Program-made: the position numbers and the translations under genes
Origin: Pantoea sp. AS-PWVM4
Lineage (GTDB): Bacteria; Pseudomonadota; Gammaproteobacteria; Enterobacterales; Enterobacteriaceae
DNA: 64,000 nucleotides
Direction: 5' to 3'
Assembly: GCF_000468095.1 (NCBI RefSeq)
Contig: NZ_ASZC01000014.1
Span: 62,001-126,000 of the forward strand
Notes under the pieces: generated by a model
Database searches by the model: none
What the model was told of the DNA's origin: nothing
Seen by the model: the letters and a program-made list of their open reading frames with translations, nothing else
Shown here: positions 18,360-28,739 of the stretch, one piece after another
How the letters are laid out: each line of letters starts with the position of its first letter
How positions within the stretch are numbered: position 1 is the stretch's first letter

Positions 18360-19313
18360 ATGAAAGTTATCTGTACCTCACCATCATTCGCTAAATATGA
18401 CGCAACGCCAATCACCACGTTGCAACAGCAGGGTTTTGAACTGATCACCCTGCCCGCCGATGCCCCGCTAAGCGCGCTGGAGCCGCATCTGCCCGACACC
18501 GTGGCGATGATTGTCGCCTTTACCGACGTCAATGAAGAACTATTGAGCAAAGCGCCACAGCTGAAGATTGTCTGTAAGCACGGCGTAGGCGTCGACAACA
18601 TCAATCTGGAAGCCACCCGCGCACGCGGTATTTACGTGACCAACGTGCCGGATGCCAACAAGCATGCCGTGGCTGACTTCGCTTTTGCTTTGATCCTCAA
18701 CAGCGCCCGTCAGGTCACCCAGGCGGCGGTGGAAACCCGCGCCGGCAACTGGCCGCGTATTTTTGCCACCGACGTTTACGGCAAAACGCTTGGCATCGTT
18801 GGGCTGGGCAACATTGGTAAGCAGGTCGCACTGCGCGCCAAGGGCTTCAACATGCGCGTGATCGCCTTCGATTTCTACCCGGATGAGAAATTCGCTGCGG
18901 AACATGGCATCGAATTCGTCAGCATGGATCAACTGACCGAAGCGAGTGACTTCATCACCCTGCATACCCCGCTGACCAATGAAACGCGCAACCTGTTTGA
19001 TGCAGCTCGTATCAAACGGATGAAGAAAAGTGCGTTCCTGATCAATGTATCGCGCGGTGGCGTGGTGAATGAACAGGATCTGTTCCAGGCGTTGCAGGAC
19101 AACGTGATCGCCGGAGCGGCTGCGGATGTCTTTGAGCAGGAACCTCTGGCCGAACATCCGCTGTTCACCCTGAGCAACTTTATTCCGACCTCACATATTG
19201 CGGGCTACACCGACGGGGCAATCAGCGCCATTGGCGAACGTTGCGTGACGCAAATTGTGCAGTGCATTAAACAGGGCGAACGCCCGGTTAACGTGATGAA
19301 CGGGCTGGCCTGA
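18360..19313 (+). CDS. D-isomer-specific 2-hydroxyacid dehydrogenase
   Basis: This 317-residue protein is of the phosphoglycerate/glycerate dehydrogenase family. The NAD-binding GLGNIG is at 148-153 and the catalytic triad is Arg232 (NVSRGG), Glu261 (FEQEP) and His279 (TSHIAGYTDGA). It has no C-terminal ACT domain, so it is not SerA. It probably interconverts a D-2-hydroxy acid and its keto acid in the cluster pathway. The ATG at 18360 follows GGAAG; the longer upstream frame has no family similarity. Confidence 0.9.
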   Translation: MKVICTSPSFAKYDATPITTLQQQGFELITLPADAPLSALEPHLPDTVAMIVAFTDVNEELLSKAPQLKIVCKHGVGVDNINLEATRARGIYVTNVPDANKHAVADFAFALILNSARQVTQAAVETRAGNWPRIFATDVYGKTLGIVGLGNIGKQVALRAKGFNMRVIAFDFYPDEKFAAEHGIEFVSMDQLTEASDFITLHTPLTNETRNLFDAARIKRMKKSAFLINVSRGGVVNEQDLFQALQDNVIAGAAADVFEQEPLAEHPLFTLSNFIPTSHIAGYTDGAISAIGERCVTQIVQCIKQGERPVNVMNGLA

Positions 19314-19342
19314 GGGCCGCCCCCCTGAATCGAGTGATTATT

Positions 19343-20662
19343 ATGAATACACCCTCACGCTCGACCCGTATTCGCTGGTGGATCGCTGGCCTGATGTGGC
19401 TGGCTGTCGCCATTAACTATATTGACCGTACTGTACTCTCTGCTGCTGCCCCGCATCTGATCAAAGAACTGGAAATCAATCCAGAGATGATGGGCGTAAT
19501 CATGGCCGCGTTTTTCTGGTCGTACGCACTACTGCAAATTCCGGCTGGCTGGTTTGCTGACCGTTTCGGTCAGAAAAAAGGGCTGGGAATTGCCGTTGGC
19601 TGGTGGTCAATCGCCACTATGGCAATGGGCCTGGCAACGGGCTTTAAATCGCTACTGGCGCTGCGTCTGGCGCTGGGTGTCGGTGAAGCGGCGGCCTACC
19701 CGAGCAACGCCGGGATCGCAGCCCGCTGGTTCCCGGACCGCGAACGCGCCACCGTCTCTGGCTTGTTTGACAGCGCCTCCAAATTTGGTGGTGCTATCGC
19801 CATGCCGCTGATTGTATGGATGATCGCCATGTTTGACTGGCGCATCACCTTCCTCGCCATCGGTGCGGTCGGTCTGTTCTGGGTAATTGCCTGGTACTTT
19901 ATCTATGCCGAGAACCCGGAAGATCATAAGTCGATCAGCCGCGATGAAGTGCACCTGATCCGTGATGGCCAGGCTAACAAGCACGGTGATAAAAGCGTGC
20001 TGCCGATGAAGTGGTACAAGCTGCTGCGCTATCGCAATATCTGGGCAATGTGCATTGGCTTCTTCACCATCAACTACACCTCCTATTTCTTTATCACCTG
20101 GCTGCCGACCTACCTGGTGAAAGATAAAGGCATGGACTTCCTGAAAATGGGGATGGTGGCAGCACTGCCGTTGATTTGCGGCATGGTGATTGAAGTGCTG
20201 GCTGGTTGGGCATCCGACCGGATGGTGCACAACAAAGTCCTGTCGCTGACCGCGACACGTAAACTGTTCCTGACCATTGGCCTGGTGATGGCGCTGTGTA
20301 TCGGTTTTGCGCCCTTCACTGACTCGGTATTTATGACGGTGCTGCTGCTGTGCATCGCCAAATCGGGTACCACCGTAGCGGCTTCCCAGGTGTGGGCGTT
20401 GCCGGGTGACGTGGCACCGAAAAACAGCGTGTCAATTGTCGCCGGATTGCAGAACACCGTTTCCAATATGGGCGGCGCGGTTGGCCCGATCATTACCGGT
20501 GCTATCGTGGGTGCCACCGGCCATTTCACCTGGGCGCTGGTGTTCTCTGCCGTACTGGTGGTGATTGGCATCCTTAATTACCTGTTCCTGATGGGCAAAG
20601 TAGAACCTATCGTGGATGAGGAACAGGTTCATCATTCACAAACCCTGACCAGCGGCGCGTAA
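19343..20662 (+). CDS. MFS transporter, ACS (anion:cation symporter) family, copy 1
   Basis: This 439-residue, 12-helix transporter carries ACS-family marks: WLAVAINYIDRTVLSAAAP in helix 1, AFFWSYALLQIPAGWFADRFG between helices 2 and 3, and RLALGVGEAAAYPSN. The family takes up sugar acids such as galactonate and glucarate, which fits its place after three sugar-acid enzymes. The ATG at 19343 has GAGTG 7 bp upstream; a GTG at 19334 is less suited. Confidence 0.9.
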   Translation: MNTPSRSTRIRWWIAGLMWLAVAINYIDRTVLSAAAPHLIKELEINPEMMGVIMAAFFWSYALLQIPAGWFADRFGQKKGLGIAVGWWSIATMAMGLATGFKSLLALRLALGVGEAAAYPSNAGIAARWFPDRERATVSGLFDSASKFGGAIAMPLIVWMIAMFDWRITFLAIGAVGLFWVIAWYFIYAENPEDHKSISRDEVHLIRDGQANKHGDKSVLPMKWYKLLRYRNIWAMCIGFFTINYTSYFFITWLPTYLVKDKGMDFLKMGMVAALPLICGMVIEVLAGWASDRMVHNKVLSLTATRKLFLTIGLVMALCIGFAPFTDSVFMTVLLLCIAKSGTTVAASQVWALPGDVAPKNSVSIVAGLQNTVSNMGGAVGPIITGAIVGATGHFTWALVFSAVLVVIGILNYLFLMGKVEPIVDEEQVHHSQTLTSGA

Positions 20663-20673
20663 GCGCCCTGACC

Positions 20674-20696
20674 CGCCGCATCGTCCTGATGCGGCG
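20674..20696 (+). terminator. Hairpin between the two MFS genes
   Basis: CGCCGCATC and GATGCGGCG form a perfect 9-bp stem with a GTCCT loop, 12 bp after the first transporter. TTCC follows, a weak tail. It may partly end the upstream transcript, making MFS copy 2 and the cyclase a separate unit. Confidence 0.5.
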
Positions 20697-20735
20697 TTCC
20701 CTACAACTCACTATAAAAAACAATTGGAGGCGATG

Positions 20736-22067
20736 ATGTCGCTGAATTCCAATGGAGCATCTGCTGCTGTTTCGGCAAGAAAAGGGAAATTTCGTTTCAT
20801 CATTCTGACGGTGCTGTCTGTCAGCATCGCCATCAACTACATCGACCGCGCCGCAATGAGCGTCGCCATCCCGTTTATGAGCCAGGAGTTACACTTCTCG
20901 CCCACCGACAGCGGGTTGCTGCTCTCCGCCTTTTTCTGGAGTTATGTGCTGTTCCAGTTACCAGGCGGTTGGCTGGTGGATAAACTCGGCCCACGCATCA
21001 CTTTTGCCCTCAGTAGCCTCGGCTGGGGACTGGCAACGGCGGCCTGCGGCCTGGCCAGCAGTATCGCGGCGCTGGTGGGTTTCCGCTTCGTCCTCGGTGC
21101 GGTCGAAGCCCCCAGCTATCCCGCCAGTTCCTCGACCGTGACACGCTGGTTCCCGCGCCAGGAACGCAGTTTCGCCGCCGCCACCTTTAACAACGGCAGC
21201 AAAATTGGCGGCACCCTGGCGATTCCGATCATCTCGTTTTTAATTGCGCTGGTTGGCTGGCGTATGACCTTTGTCATCTCCGGTCTGGTGGCGGTGGTCT
21301 GGGCGCTGGCATGGTATCTGTGGTATCGCGATCCGCGCGAACACAAGGCCGTCTCCGCAGAGGAAGTGGCGTTTATTGAGGCCAATCAGGACCCGCAAAA
21401 CGGCGAACCGATGAGCGTACGTCAGTTGCTGGCGCAGCGCACCGTGCAGGCGATGATGGCGGGTTTCTTCTGCATCAACTTCGTTTCCTATTTCTTCTTC
21501 ACCTGGTTCCCAACCTATCTGGTGGAAACCTTCCATCTTTCTCTGATGAAGTTCGGCCTGCTGGGGATGCTGCCGGGTATCGCCGCGATTGTCGGTGGCT
21601 GGTGTGGCGGTTTGCTGTCGGATTCGCTGGTGCGCCGAGGTTATTCACTCAGCGTGGCGCGAAAAATCCCGCTGGTCGGTGGGATGCTTGGCAGCGCGAC
21701 TATCGGCCTGGCGGCCTTTTCCCCGACGGTAGGTCTGGCGCTGTCTGCGCTGTGCTTCGCTAACTTTGCCGCAACCTTTGCTTCGGCGGCTTTGTGGGCG
21801 CTGCCGTCAGACGTGGCACCCAACCGCGCCAATGTCGCCACCATTGGGGGTATCCAGAATATGGCGGCCAACCTTGCTGGCATCATTTCGCCGATTCTGA
21901 TCGGTGTGATCATGCAGTTCACCCATTCGTTCGTGATTCCGCTGGAAATCGCTGGCGTCATCGGTGTGGTCGGCGCGCTGGTGTATGCCTTCTGGCTGCC
22001 GCGCGTGCAGCCGATGGGCGTGGCCGACAACGCTGCGCCGAATGGCGCGTTGAGGAGAGAAGTATGA
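20736..22067 (+). CDS. MFS transporter, ACS family, copy 2
   Basis: A second ACS-family carrier of 443 residues, related to but clearly different from copy 1: INYIDRAAMSVAIPFM, AFFWSYVLFQLPGGWLVDKLG, RFVLGAVEAPSYPAS. Two ATGs lie together at 20733 and 20736; the second is 5 bp from GGAGG and is chosen. Its stop overlaps the cyclase start (ATGA), so this transporter and the cyclase are translationally coupled. The coupled cyclase may process what it imports. Confidence 0.9.
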   Translation: MSLNSNGASAAVSARKGKFRFIILTVLSVSIAINYIDRAAMSVAIPFMSQELHFSPTDSGLLLSAFFWSYVLFQLPGGWLVDKLGPRITFALSSLGWGLATAACGLASSIAALVGFRFVLGAVEAPSYPASSSTVTRWFPRQERSFAAATFNNGSKIGGTLAIPIISFLIALVGWRMTFVISGLVAVVWALAWYLWYRDPREHKAVSAEEVAFIEANQDPQNGEPMSVRQLLAQRTVQAMMAGFFCINFVSYFFFTWFPTYLVETFHLSLMKFGLLGMLPGIAAIVGGWCGGLLSDSLVRRGYSLSVARKIPLVGGMLGSATIGLAAFSPTVGLALSALCFANFAATFASAALWALPSDVAPNRANVATIGGIQNMAANLAGIISPILIGVIMQFTHSFVIPLEIAGVIGVVGALVYAFWLPRVQPMGVADNAAPNGALRREV

Positions 22068-23107
22068 ATAGCCGTTGGAAACAACGCCCGCCCCACTCCA
22101 CCTGGGGTGATTTTGGCCCCGATGACCAGTTAGGTCGCCTCAATCTACTCACGCCACAAAAAGTGCGGGAAGGTGTGGCGGAAGTGCAGACCGGAGAAAC
22201 CTTTTGCCTGAGTTTGCCGCTCGATTTACCGGGCGGCACGGCGATGAACCCACGTCGTCCACCGCCGCAGCTCAACGCCACAAGGCGTGGTGAACACGCC
22301 AATATGACCTATCCGCTGTCGCGTGATAATCCACAGTTGAGTGATGTGATTTGCGACGACACCGTGACGCTGGCGCTGCAATATTCCACCCAGTGGGACA
22401 GCCTCGCACATATGGGACAATGGTTTGACGTGAACGCGAACGGCGAGCCGGAGATGGTGTTCTACAACGGCTATAAAGCGAATGTCGATATCGTCGGCGA
22501 AACCGACTACCGCGCCGGGTGTGGCTGCCACCACGGTAGCCATCTGGGAGCCAAAGCGCTGGGCATCGAAAATATGGCGCAGCACGGTATTCAGGGACGT
22601 GCGGTGATGATCGATATCAAGCGCCACTTTGGTACCGAGCGTTTTGCCTTTGGCTATACCCATCTGCAACAGATCTTACAGGCAGACGGCATCGAAGTGC
22701 GCCCTGGCGATCTGGTGTGTTTTCGTACCGGCATGGATGAGGCCATTCTGTCGATGCAAGGCGAGCCAGATATGACTTTCCTTAACAGCCACTTTGCCGG
22801 GCTGGACGGCAGCGATGCGCAATTGCGGCAGTGGATTGTAGAAAGCGGTGTTGTGGCGCTGATTGCCGACAATCCGGCGGTGGAGATGCTACCGGCACGA
22901 CCGTTGAACGATGATTTTTATCCGTCGCATCCGCTGCATGATCTCTGCCTGTTCCGCCTGGGGGTGTATCTCGGTGAGTTGTGGTTGCTGAGTCCGTTAG
23001 CAGACTGGCTGGCGCACCACCAGCGGCACGCATTTCTGCTGACGGCCCCGCCACTGCGGCTACCTGGCGCAGTGGGATCTCCTGCTACGCCGGTGGCTAC
23101 CGTATAA
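22064..23107 (+). CDS. Cyclase-family hydrolase (kynurenine formamidase / isatin hydrolase-like)
   Basis: This 347-residue protein matches the cyclase family (metal-dependent amidases and lactone hydrolases). Landmarks are HSTWGDFGPDDQLGRLNLLT near the start, the metal-site segment QWDSLAHMG, HHGSHLGAKALG, and the late NPAVEMLPARPL / HPLHDLCLFRLGVYLGELW block. The usual HxGTHxD motif is altered to QWDSLAHMG, as in a longer subfamily of about 330-350 residues. Substrate unknown; ring opening of a lactone or amide is possible. The start overlaps the transporter stop, with GAGGAG upstream. Confidence 0.82.
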   Translation: MNSRWKQRPPHSTWGDFGPDDQLGRLNLLTPQKVREGVAEVQTGETFCLSLPLDLPGGTAMNPRRPPPQLNATRRGEHANMTYPLSRDNPQLSDVICDDTVTLALQYSTQWDSLAHMGQWFDVNANGEPEMVFYNGYKANVDIVGETDYRAGCGCHHGSHLGAKALGIENMAQHGIQGRAVMIDIKRHFGTERFAFGYTHLQQILQADGIEVRPGDLVCFRTGMDEAILSMQGEPDMTFLNSHFAGLDGSDAQLRQWIVESGVVALIADNPAVEMLPARPLNDDFYPSHPLHDLCLFRLGVYLGELWLLSPLADWLAHHQRHAFLLTAPPLRLPGAVGSPATPVATV

Positions 23108-23116
23108 TCCATTTCT

Positions 23117-23185
23117 GTAGCGGCGCGATTTATCGCGCATTTTGTAACCCCGGGGTCAAAAGAGCGCGATAAATCGCGCCGCTAC
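23117..23185. repeat. Palindromic intergenic repeat, copy 2
   Basis: This 69 bp inverted repeat has the same arms as the copy at 3290, around a different centre (TTTTGTAACCCCGGGGTCAAA region). It lies between convergent cyclase and yacL. Confidence 0.85.
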
Positions 23186-23191
23186 AGGTCA

Positions 23192-23554
23192 TTATTTTCC
23201 CGCTAAAAACTGCCGATACGCGGTAATCACCGCCAGAAAATCCTCCACACCGCAAAACGCCAGGCTCTCTTCATCGTAATAGGTCATCCCCTCTTCCAGC
23301 CCATCATCCTCGAGTGCCAGCTGGTTGGCGCGAATCATCACCTCTTCTTCATCCAGCCACAGCGTATATTCATGCCCGACACGTTGCCACTGATGATGGG
23401 TGCCTTTCACCTGCTGCACGGCAGCTTCGACTTCATCCAGCAGGGTAAGATTCTCATCCACCTCTTCGTTGAACCAGTGCCCCACCGCTTCGTGGTCCAT
23501 CGACATACGCACTTTGACCTTACCGGTCAGATCGCGCAAAAATTCATATTCCAT
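23192..23554 (-). CDS. yacL: UPF0231 family protein YacL
   Basis: This 120-residue acidic cytoplasmic protein is colinear with E. coli Yac[33 protein letters not shown], then [20 protein letters not shown] and [16 protein letters not shown]. Its function is unknown. It follows acnB with 172 bp between them, as in E. coli. Confidence 0.94.
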   Translation of the reverse strand: MEYEFLRDLTGKVKVRMSMDHEAVGHWFNEEVDENLTLLDEVEAAVQQVKGTHHQWQRVGHEYTLWLDEEEVMIRANQLALEDDGLEEGMTYYDEESLAFCGVEDFLAVITAYRQFLAGK

Positions 23555-23679
23555 GAGTTTTACCTCTTACTGATAGCGCGCCACGAGGCACTCCCTGAGA
23601 GCATTTTGTGCGCAACACGCTGAATAAAGTGGGATCGTGCTCGCATTATGCCAGGCCGCGTCAGAGGAAAAAAGCACAC

Positions 23680-23706
23680 AAAAAAAGGGGCGATTCTCAT
23701 CGCCCC
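23680..23706 (-). terminator. Intrinsic terminator of acnB
   Basis: Read on the minus strand, GGGGCGAT-GAGA-ATCGCCCC is followed by a run of seven T. It lies 20 bp after the acnB stop. Confidence 0.85.
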
Positions 23707-23726
23707 CTGATAACACCTTTTCCCAA

Positions 23727-26324
23727 TTACAGCGCGGTCTGGAAGATCACGTTGTCGGCTTTATCGGTGTACTGATGCAGCTGATCAAAGTTGAGGTAGC
23801 GGTAGGTATCCGCCGCGGTCTTATCAACCTGAGTCATAAACTGCTGATACTCATCCGGCGTAGGCAGTTTACCCAGCAATGAGGCGACAGCCGCCAACTC
23901 CGCAGAGGCCAGATAAACGTTCGCGCCAGTACCGAGACGGTTCGGGAAGTTACGGGTCGAGGTGGAAACCACCGTCGCACCGTCAGCTACACGCGCCTGG
24001 TTACCCATGCACAACGAGCAACCCGGGATCTCAATACGCGCACCGCTCTTGCCGAATACGCTGTAGTAGCCTTCTTCGGTGAGCTGTGCCGCATCCATCT
24101 TGGTTGGCGGAGCCACCCACAGACGGGTCGGCAGCTGACCTTTGTGGCTGTCCAGCAGTTTACCCGCCGCACGGAAGTGGCCGATGTTGGTCATGCAAGA
24201 ACCGATAAATACTTCATCGATCTTCTCACCCTGTACATCAGACAGCAGACGCGCATCATCCGGATCGTTTGGCGCGCACAGAATCGGCTCTTTGATTTCC
24301 GCCAGATCGATGTCGATCACCGCAGCGTATTCTGCATCCGCATCGCCTTCCAGCAGTTGCGGATCGGCCAGCCATTTCTCCATACCTTCAACGCGGCGCT
24401 CCAGCGTACGACGGTCGCCGTAACCTTCGGAGATCATCCACTTCAGCAGCACGATGTTGGAGTTGAGATACTCGATGATCGGCTCTTTATCCAGTTTGAT
24501 GGTACAACCGGCAGCAGAACGCTCAGCAGAGGCATCGGTCAGTTCAAACGCCTGCTCCACTTTCAGTTTTGGCAGACCTTCGATTTCCAGCACGCGGCCA
24601 GAGAAGATGTTTTTCTTACCTTTCTTCTCAACGGTCAGCAGGCCCTGTTTGATAGCGTACAGCGGAATCGCGTGTACCAAATCACGCAGGGTGATGCCCG
24701 GCTGCATTTCGCCTTTGAAACGCACCAGTACCGATTCCGGCATATCCAGCGGCATAACACCTGTTGCCGCAGCAAACGCGACCAGACCAGAACCCGCCGG
24801 GAACGAAATACCAATCGGGAAACGGGTATGGGAGTCACCACCGGTGCCAACGGTATCCGGCAGCAGCATACGGTTCAGCCAGCTGTGAATTACGCCGTCA
24901 CCTGGACGCAGCGACACACCGCCACGGTTCATAATGAAGTCTGGCAGAGTATGGTGCGTGGTCACGTCTACCGGTTTCGGGTAAGCGGCAGTATGACAGA
25001 AGGATTGCATCACCAGGTCAGCAGAGAAGCCGAGACACGCCAGGTCCTTCAGCTCATCACGGGTCATTGGACCGGTGGTGTCCTGAGAACCTACTGAAGT
25101 CATCTTCGGCTCGCAGTACGCGCCAGGACGGATACCTTCAACACCACAGGCACGGCCAACCATTTTCTGCGCCAGTGAGAAACCACGGGTGCTGGCAGCA
25201 ACGTCTTTGGCTTGCAGGAACACATCGCTGTGCGGCAGACCCAGAGATTCACGGGCTTTGGCTGTCAGGCCACGACCGATAATCAGCGGAATACGGCCAC
25301 CCGCACGAACTTCATCCAGCAGGACTTCGGTTTTCAGCTCGAATTTTGCCAGCAGTTCGTCGGTGTCGTGATTACGCACTTCACCTTTATACGGGTAGAC
25401 ATCAATCACATCGCCCATATTCAGACGATCAACGTCCACTTCGATCGGCAGCGCGCCGGCATCTTCCATAGTGTTGAAGAAGATCGGGGCAATTTTGCCG
25501 CCAAGGCACAAACCGCCACCCTTCTTGTTCGGCACATACGGAATGTCTTCACCCATAAACCACAACACCGAGTTGGTGGCTGACTTACGGGAAGAACCGG
25601 TTCCGACCACGTCGCCAACGTACGTCAGCGGGAAACCTTTTTTCTGTAATGCTTCGATTTGTTTGATCGGACCAATGTTACCGGCATCATCGGGTTCGAT
25701 GCCTTCACGGGCGTTCTTCAGCATCGCCAGTGCGTGCAGTGGAATATCCGGGCGAGACCATGCATCCGGTGCCGGAGAGAGGTCATCGGTGTTGGTTTCG
25801 CCGGTCACTTTGAACACGGTGGTGGTGATTTTTTCTGCCAGTTTAGGACGCTTCAGGAACCATTCTGCATCGGCCCAGGACTGGATGATTTTTTTCGCGT
25901 GTGGGTTACCCGCTTTGGCTTTCTCTTCGACATCGTAGAAGTTATCGAACATCAGCAGCGTGTGAGACAGGGCTTCTGCGGCAATCGGTGCCAGTGCTTC
26001 ATCATCAAGCGATTCAATCAGCGCATGGATGTTGTAGCCACCTTGCATGGTGCCCAGCAGTTCGACTGCTTTTTCAGGAGTAACCAGAGGAGAGTGGGCT
26101 TCGCCCTTCGCGACAGCTGCCAGGAAACCGGCTTTTACATACGCCGCTTCATCAACACCCGGTGGGACACGATTGACCAACAGGTCAGTAAGGAATTCTT
26201 CTTCACCCGCTGGCGGGTTTTTCAGCAGTTCAACCAGCGCGGCCATTTGGGAAGCATCTAACGGCTTAGGTACGATTCCCTGGGCAGCACGCTCGGCAAC
26301 GTGCTTACGGTATTCTTCTAGCAC
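23727..26324 (-). CDS. acnB: Aconitate hydratase B
   Basis: AcnB is the main TCA-cycle aconitase (citrate to isocitrate); it also acts on 2-methylcitrate derivatives and, as apoprotein, binds mRNA. At 865 residues it equals E. coli AcnB. The N-terminal HEAT-like domain ([15 protein letters not shown] on) precedes the swivel domain, the order peculiar to AcnB. The [4Fe-4S] ligands are in GSCMTNIGH and CSLCMGNQ. The start is GTG at 26324, 6 bp after GAGGAG; the frame runs on upstream to 26504 without family similarity. A likely promoter lies at 26415. Confidence 0.97.
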   Translation of the reverse strand: MLEEYRKHVAERAAQGIVPKPLDASQMAALVELLKNPPAGEEEFLTDLLVNRVPPGVDEAAYVKAGFLAAVAKGEAHSPLVTPEKAVELLGTMQGGYNIHALIESLDDEALAPIAAEALSHTLLMFDNFYDVEEKAKAGNPHAKKIIQSWADAEWFLKRPKLAEKITTTVFKVTGETNTDDLSPAPDAWSRPDIPLHALAMLKNAREGIEPDDAGNIGPIKQIEALQKKGFPLTYVGDVVGTGSSRKSATNSVLWFMGEDIPYVPNKKGGGLCLGGKIAPIFFNTMEDAGALPIEVDVDRLNMGDVIDVYPYKGEVRNHDTDELLAKFELKTEVLLDEVRAGGRIPLIIGRGLTAKARESLGLPHSDVFLQAKDVAASTRGFSLAQKMVGRACGVEGIRPGAYCEPKMTSVGSQDTTGPMTRDELKDLACLGFSADLVMQSFCHTAAYPKPVDVTTHHTLPDFIMNRGGVSLRPGDGVIHSWLNRMLLPDTVGTGGDSHTRFPIGISFPAGSGLVAFAAATGVMPLDMPESVLVRFKGEMQPGITLRDLVHAIPLYAIKQGLLTVEKKGKKNIFSGRVLEIEGLPKLKVEQAFELTDASAERSAAGCTIKLDKEPIIEYLNSNIVLLKWMISEGYGDRRTLERRVEGMEKWLADPQLLEGDADAEYAAVIDIDLAEIKEPILCAPNDPDDARLLSDVQGEKIDEVFIGSCMTNIGHFRAAGKLLDSHKGQLPTRLWVAPPTKMDAAQLTEEGYYSVFGKSGARIEIPGCSLCMGNQARVADGATVVSTSTRNFPNRLGTGANVYLASAELAAVASLLGKLPTPDEYQQFMTQVDKTAADTYRYLNFDQLHQYTDKADNVIFQTAL

Positions 26325-26414
26325 GACGTTCTCCTCGCTCTCATTGTATAGCTTTCCGGTGCACCCTTTAACGCAGTCCAACAGTAGGGTGAGGTGCCCG
26401 GTTCCGCGTCGGCC

Positions 26415-26443
26415 AGCATAGCAGCATTTCGGCTGATTGTTAA
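26415..26443 (-). promoter_or_regulatory. Probable sigma-70 promoter of acnB
   Basis: Minus-strand TTAACA (26438-26443) and TATGCT (26415-26420) are 17 bp apart. They match the -35 consensus at 5 of 6 bases and the -10 at 4 of 6. They would give a leader of about 85 nt. Confidence 0.5.
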
Positions 26444-26535
26444 TCTGTTTACAAAAAAGCAACATCCTTTCGTTAAGCAGCAGATTTCGCTGCGCAGGGG
26501 ACACATCACAAAAAAGCAGGCAAACGTATTGCTCC

Positions 26536-26607
26536 GTAGCGGCGCGATTTATCGCGCAATAACAGCAGCGATGCCGGGAAAACTCGCGCGATAAATCGCG
26601 CCGCTAC
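26536..26607. repeat. Palindromic intergenic repeat, copy 3
   Basis: This 72 bp element has the same arms as the other copies. It is the only copy not between convergent genes: it lies downstream of the aldo/keto reductase and upstream of the acnB promoter, all on the minus strand. Confidence 0.85.
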
Positions 26608-26664
26608 GAATGGGGCCTTAACAGGCAGCAAGCACCTGTTAAGTTGAGCATTTTTCAGGACCCC

Positions 26665-27660
<996 letters not shown>

Positions 27661-27758
27661 TGTTTCATCCTCGTTGCTGTCAGTGTTATTGTTATAACCC
27701 TCAACAATCGCGGCAACAATTGAGGCATTCTTGTCGATTTAGTGAGTAAAATTCAGTA

Positions 27759-28655
27759 ATGAACCCTTATCGCGCCACGCTACAGGAACTGGAGATGTTT
27801 GCCGCTATCGCGCAGCATCTGAGCTTTCGCAAAGCCGCCAGTGAACGCAATATCACCCCCTCGGCGCTCAGCCATGCGATGCGTAATTTTGAAGAGCGCC
27901 TCGGAGTACGATTGTTGAATCGCACTACGCGCAAAGTGGCCCTGACTGAAGCCGGAGATCGTTTTCTCCAGCGTATTCAACCCGCATTGCAGGACCTGGC
28001 GCAGGCGGTTGATGAACTAAACGACTGGCGCAGCGACCCGCGTGGTAGCCTGCGGATCAGCATGCCACGTTCAGCAGAAGCGCTGTTTTTCCAGTCCCTG
28101 ATCCTGCCGTTTATGCAGCGCTATCCAGACATCACGCTGGAGATCGACAGCAACGATACGCTGCTGGATATTGTGGCCGCCGGTTTCGATGCCGGCGTGC
28201 GCTATGGTGCAGTGCTGGCACAGGATATGGTGGCGGTCCCCTTCGGCATCCCAATGCGCGCATTGGCCGTTGCCACCCCCGAATTCATTGCACGCTATGG
28301 CGTGCCGAGTACCCCCGCTGAACTGCTGAATTTTTCCTGTATCGAACGCCGCTTTCCCAGTGGGCGTCGCTATCGTTGGGAGTTCTGGCAAGACGGACAA
28401 AAACAGGAAGTGGCGGTAAACGGCTCGTTGGTACTCGACAATAATGAACGTATTTTGCAAGCGGCACTGGCGGGAGCAGGTATTGCCTTCCTACATCAGG
28501 GGACGGTGATGGAGGCGATCCAGCGTGGTGATCTGGTGGAAATTTTATCTGATTTTACTCAGGTGGAAGAAGGGTTCTGGCTTTATTATCCAAGTCGTAA
28601 ATATCTGTCTACGCCATTGCGTTATTTCATTGATTGGCTTAAGGAAAATCGGTAA
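27759..28655 (+). CDS. LysR-family transcriptional regulator
   Basis: This 298-residue protein has the LysR helix-turn-helix at about residues 20-50 ([20 protein letters not shown], then [19 protein letters not shown]) and a two-lobed effector domain. It is of the subgroup often found divergent from an aldo/keto or short-chain reductase. Its likely target is the adjacent reductase gene; the 98 bp between them must hold both promoters. Confidence 0.93.
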   Translation: MNPYRATLQELEMFAAIAQHLSFRKAASERNITPSALSHAMRNFEERLGVRLLNRTTRKVALTEAGDRFLQRIQPALQDLAQAVDELNDWRSDPRGSLRISMPRSAEALFFQSLILPFMQRYPDITLEIDSNDTLLDIVAAGFDAGVRYGAVLAQDMVAVPFGIPMRALAVATPEFIARYGVPSTPAELLNFSCIERRFPSGRRYRWEFWQDGQKQEVAVNGSLVLDNNERILQAALAGAGIAFLHQGTVMEAIQRGDLVEILSDFTQVEEGFWLYYPSRKYLSTPLRYFIDWLKENR

Positions 28656-28693
28656 CGGATTATCAAAAAAGTCGCGCCGTTACGAAATATGCC

Positions 28694-28730
28694 AAAAAAA
28701 ACGGCTCACTCAGGGAGCCGCTTTTTTATT
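28694..28730. terminator. Bidirectional terminator between lysR-type gene and lpdA
   Basis: CGGCTC and GAGCCG form a GC-rich stem flanked by eight A on the left and seven T on the right (CTTTTTTTA region). It can therefore work on both strands for these convergent genes. Confidence 0.85.
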
Positions 28731-28739
28731 TTTCAGCGC

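Larger units (their letters stand above)
26325..26664. other. acnB upstream region
   Basis: This 340 bp gap carries no credible gene. It holds the acnB leader (about 85 nt), the acnB promoter at 26415-26443, an AT-rich stretch (26440-26465), palindromic repeat copy 3, and the 3' flank of the aldo/keto reductase gene. Confidence 0.7.

Noticed and set aside
24144-25097. 317-codon open frame on the plus strand opposite acnB
   Set aside because: AcnB is unmistakable on the other strand; the antisense frame has no recognisable similarity or start signals.
26325-26504. N-terminal extension of acnB to 26504
   Set aside because: The extension has no similarity to AcnB, and a GTG with a strong ribosome site at 26324 gives exactly the known protein.
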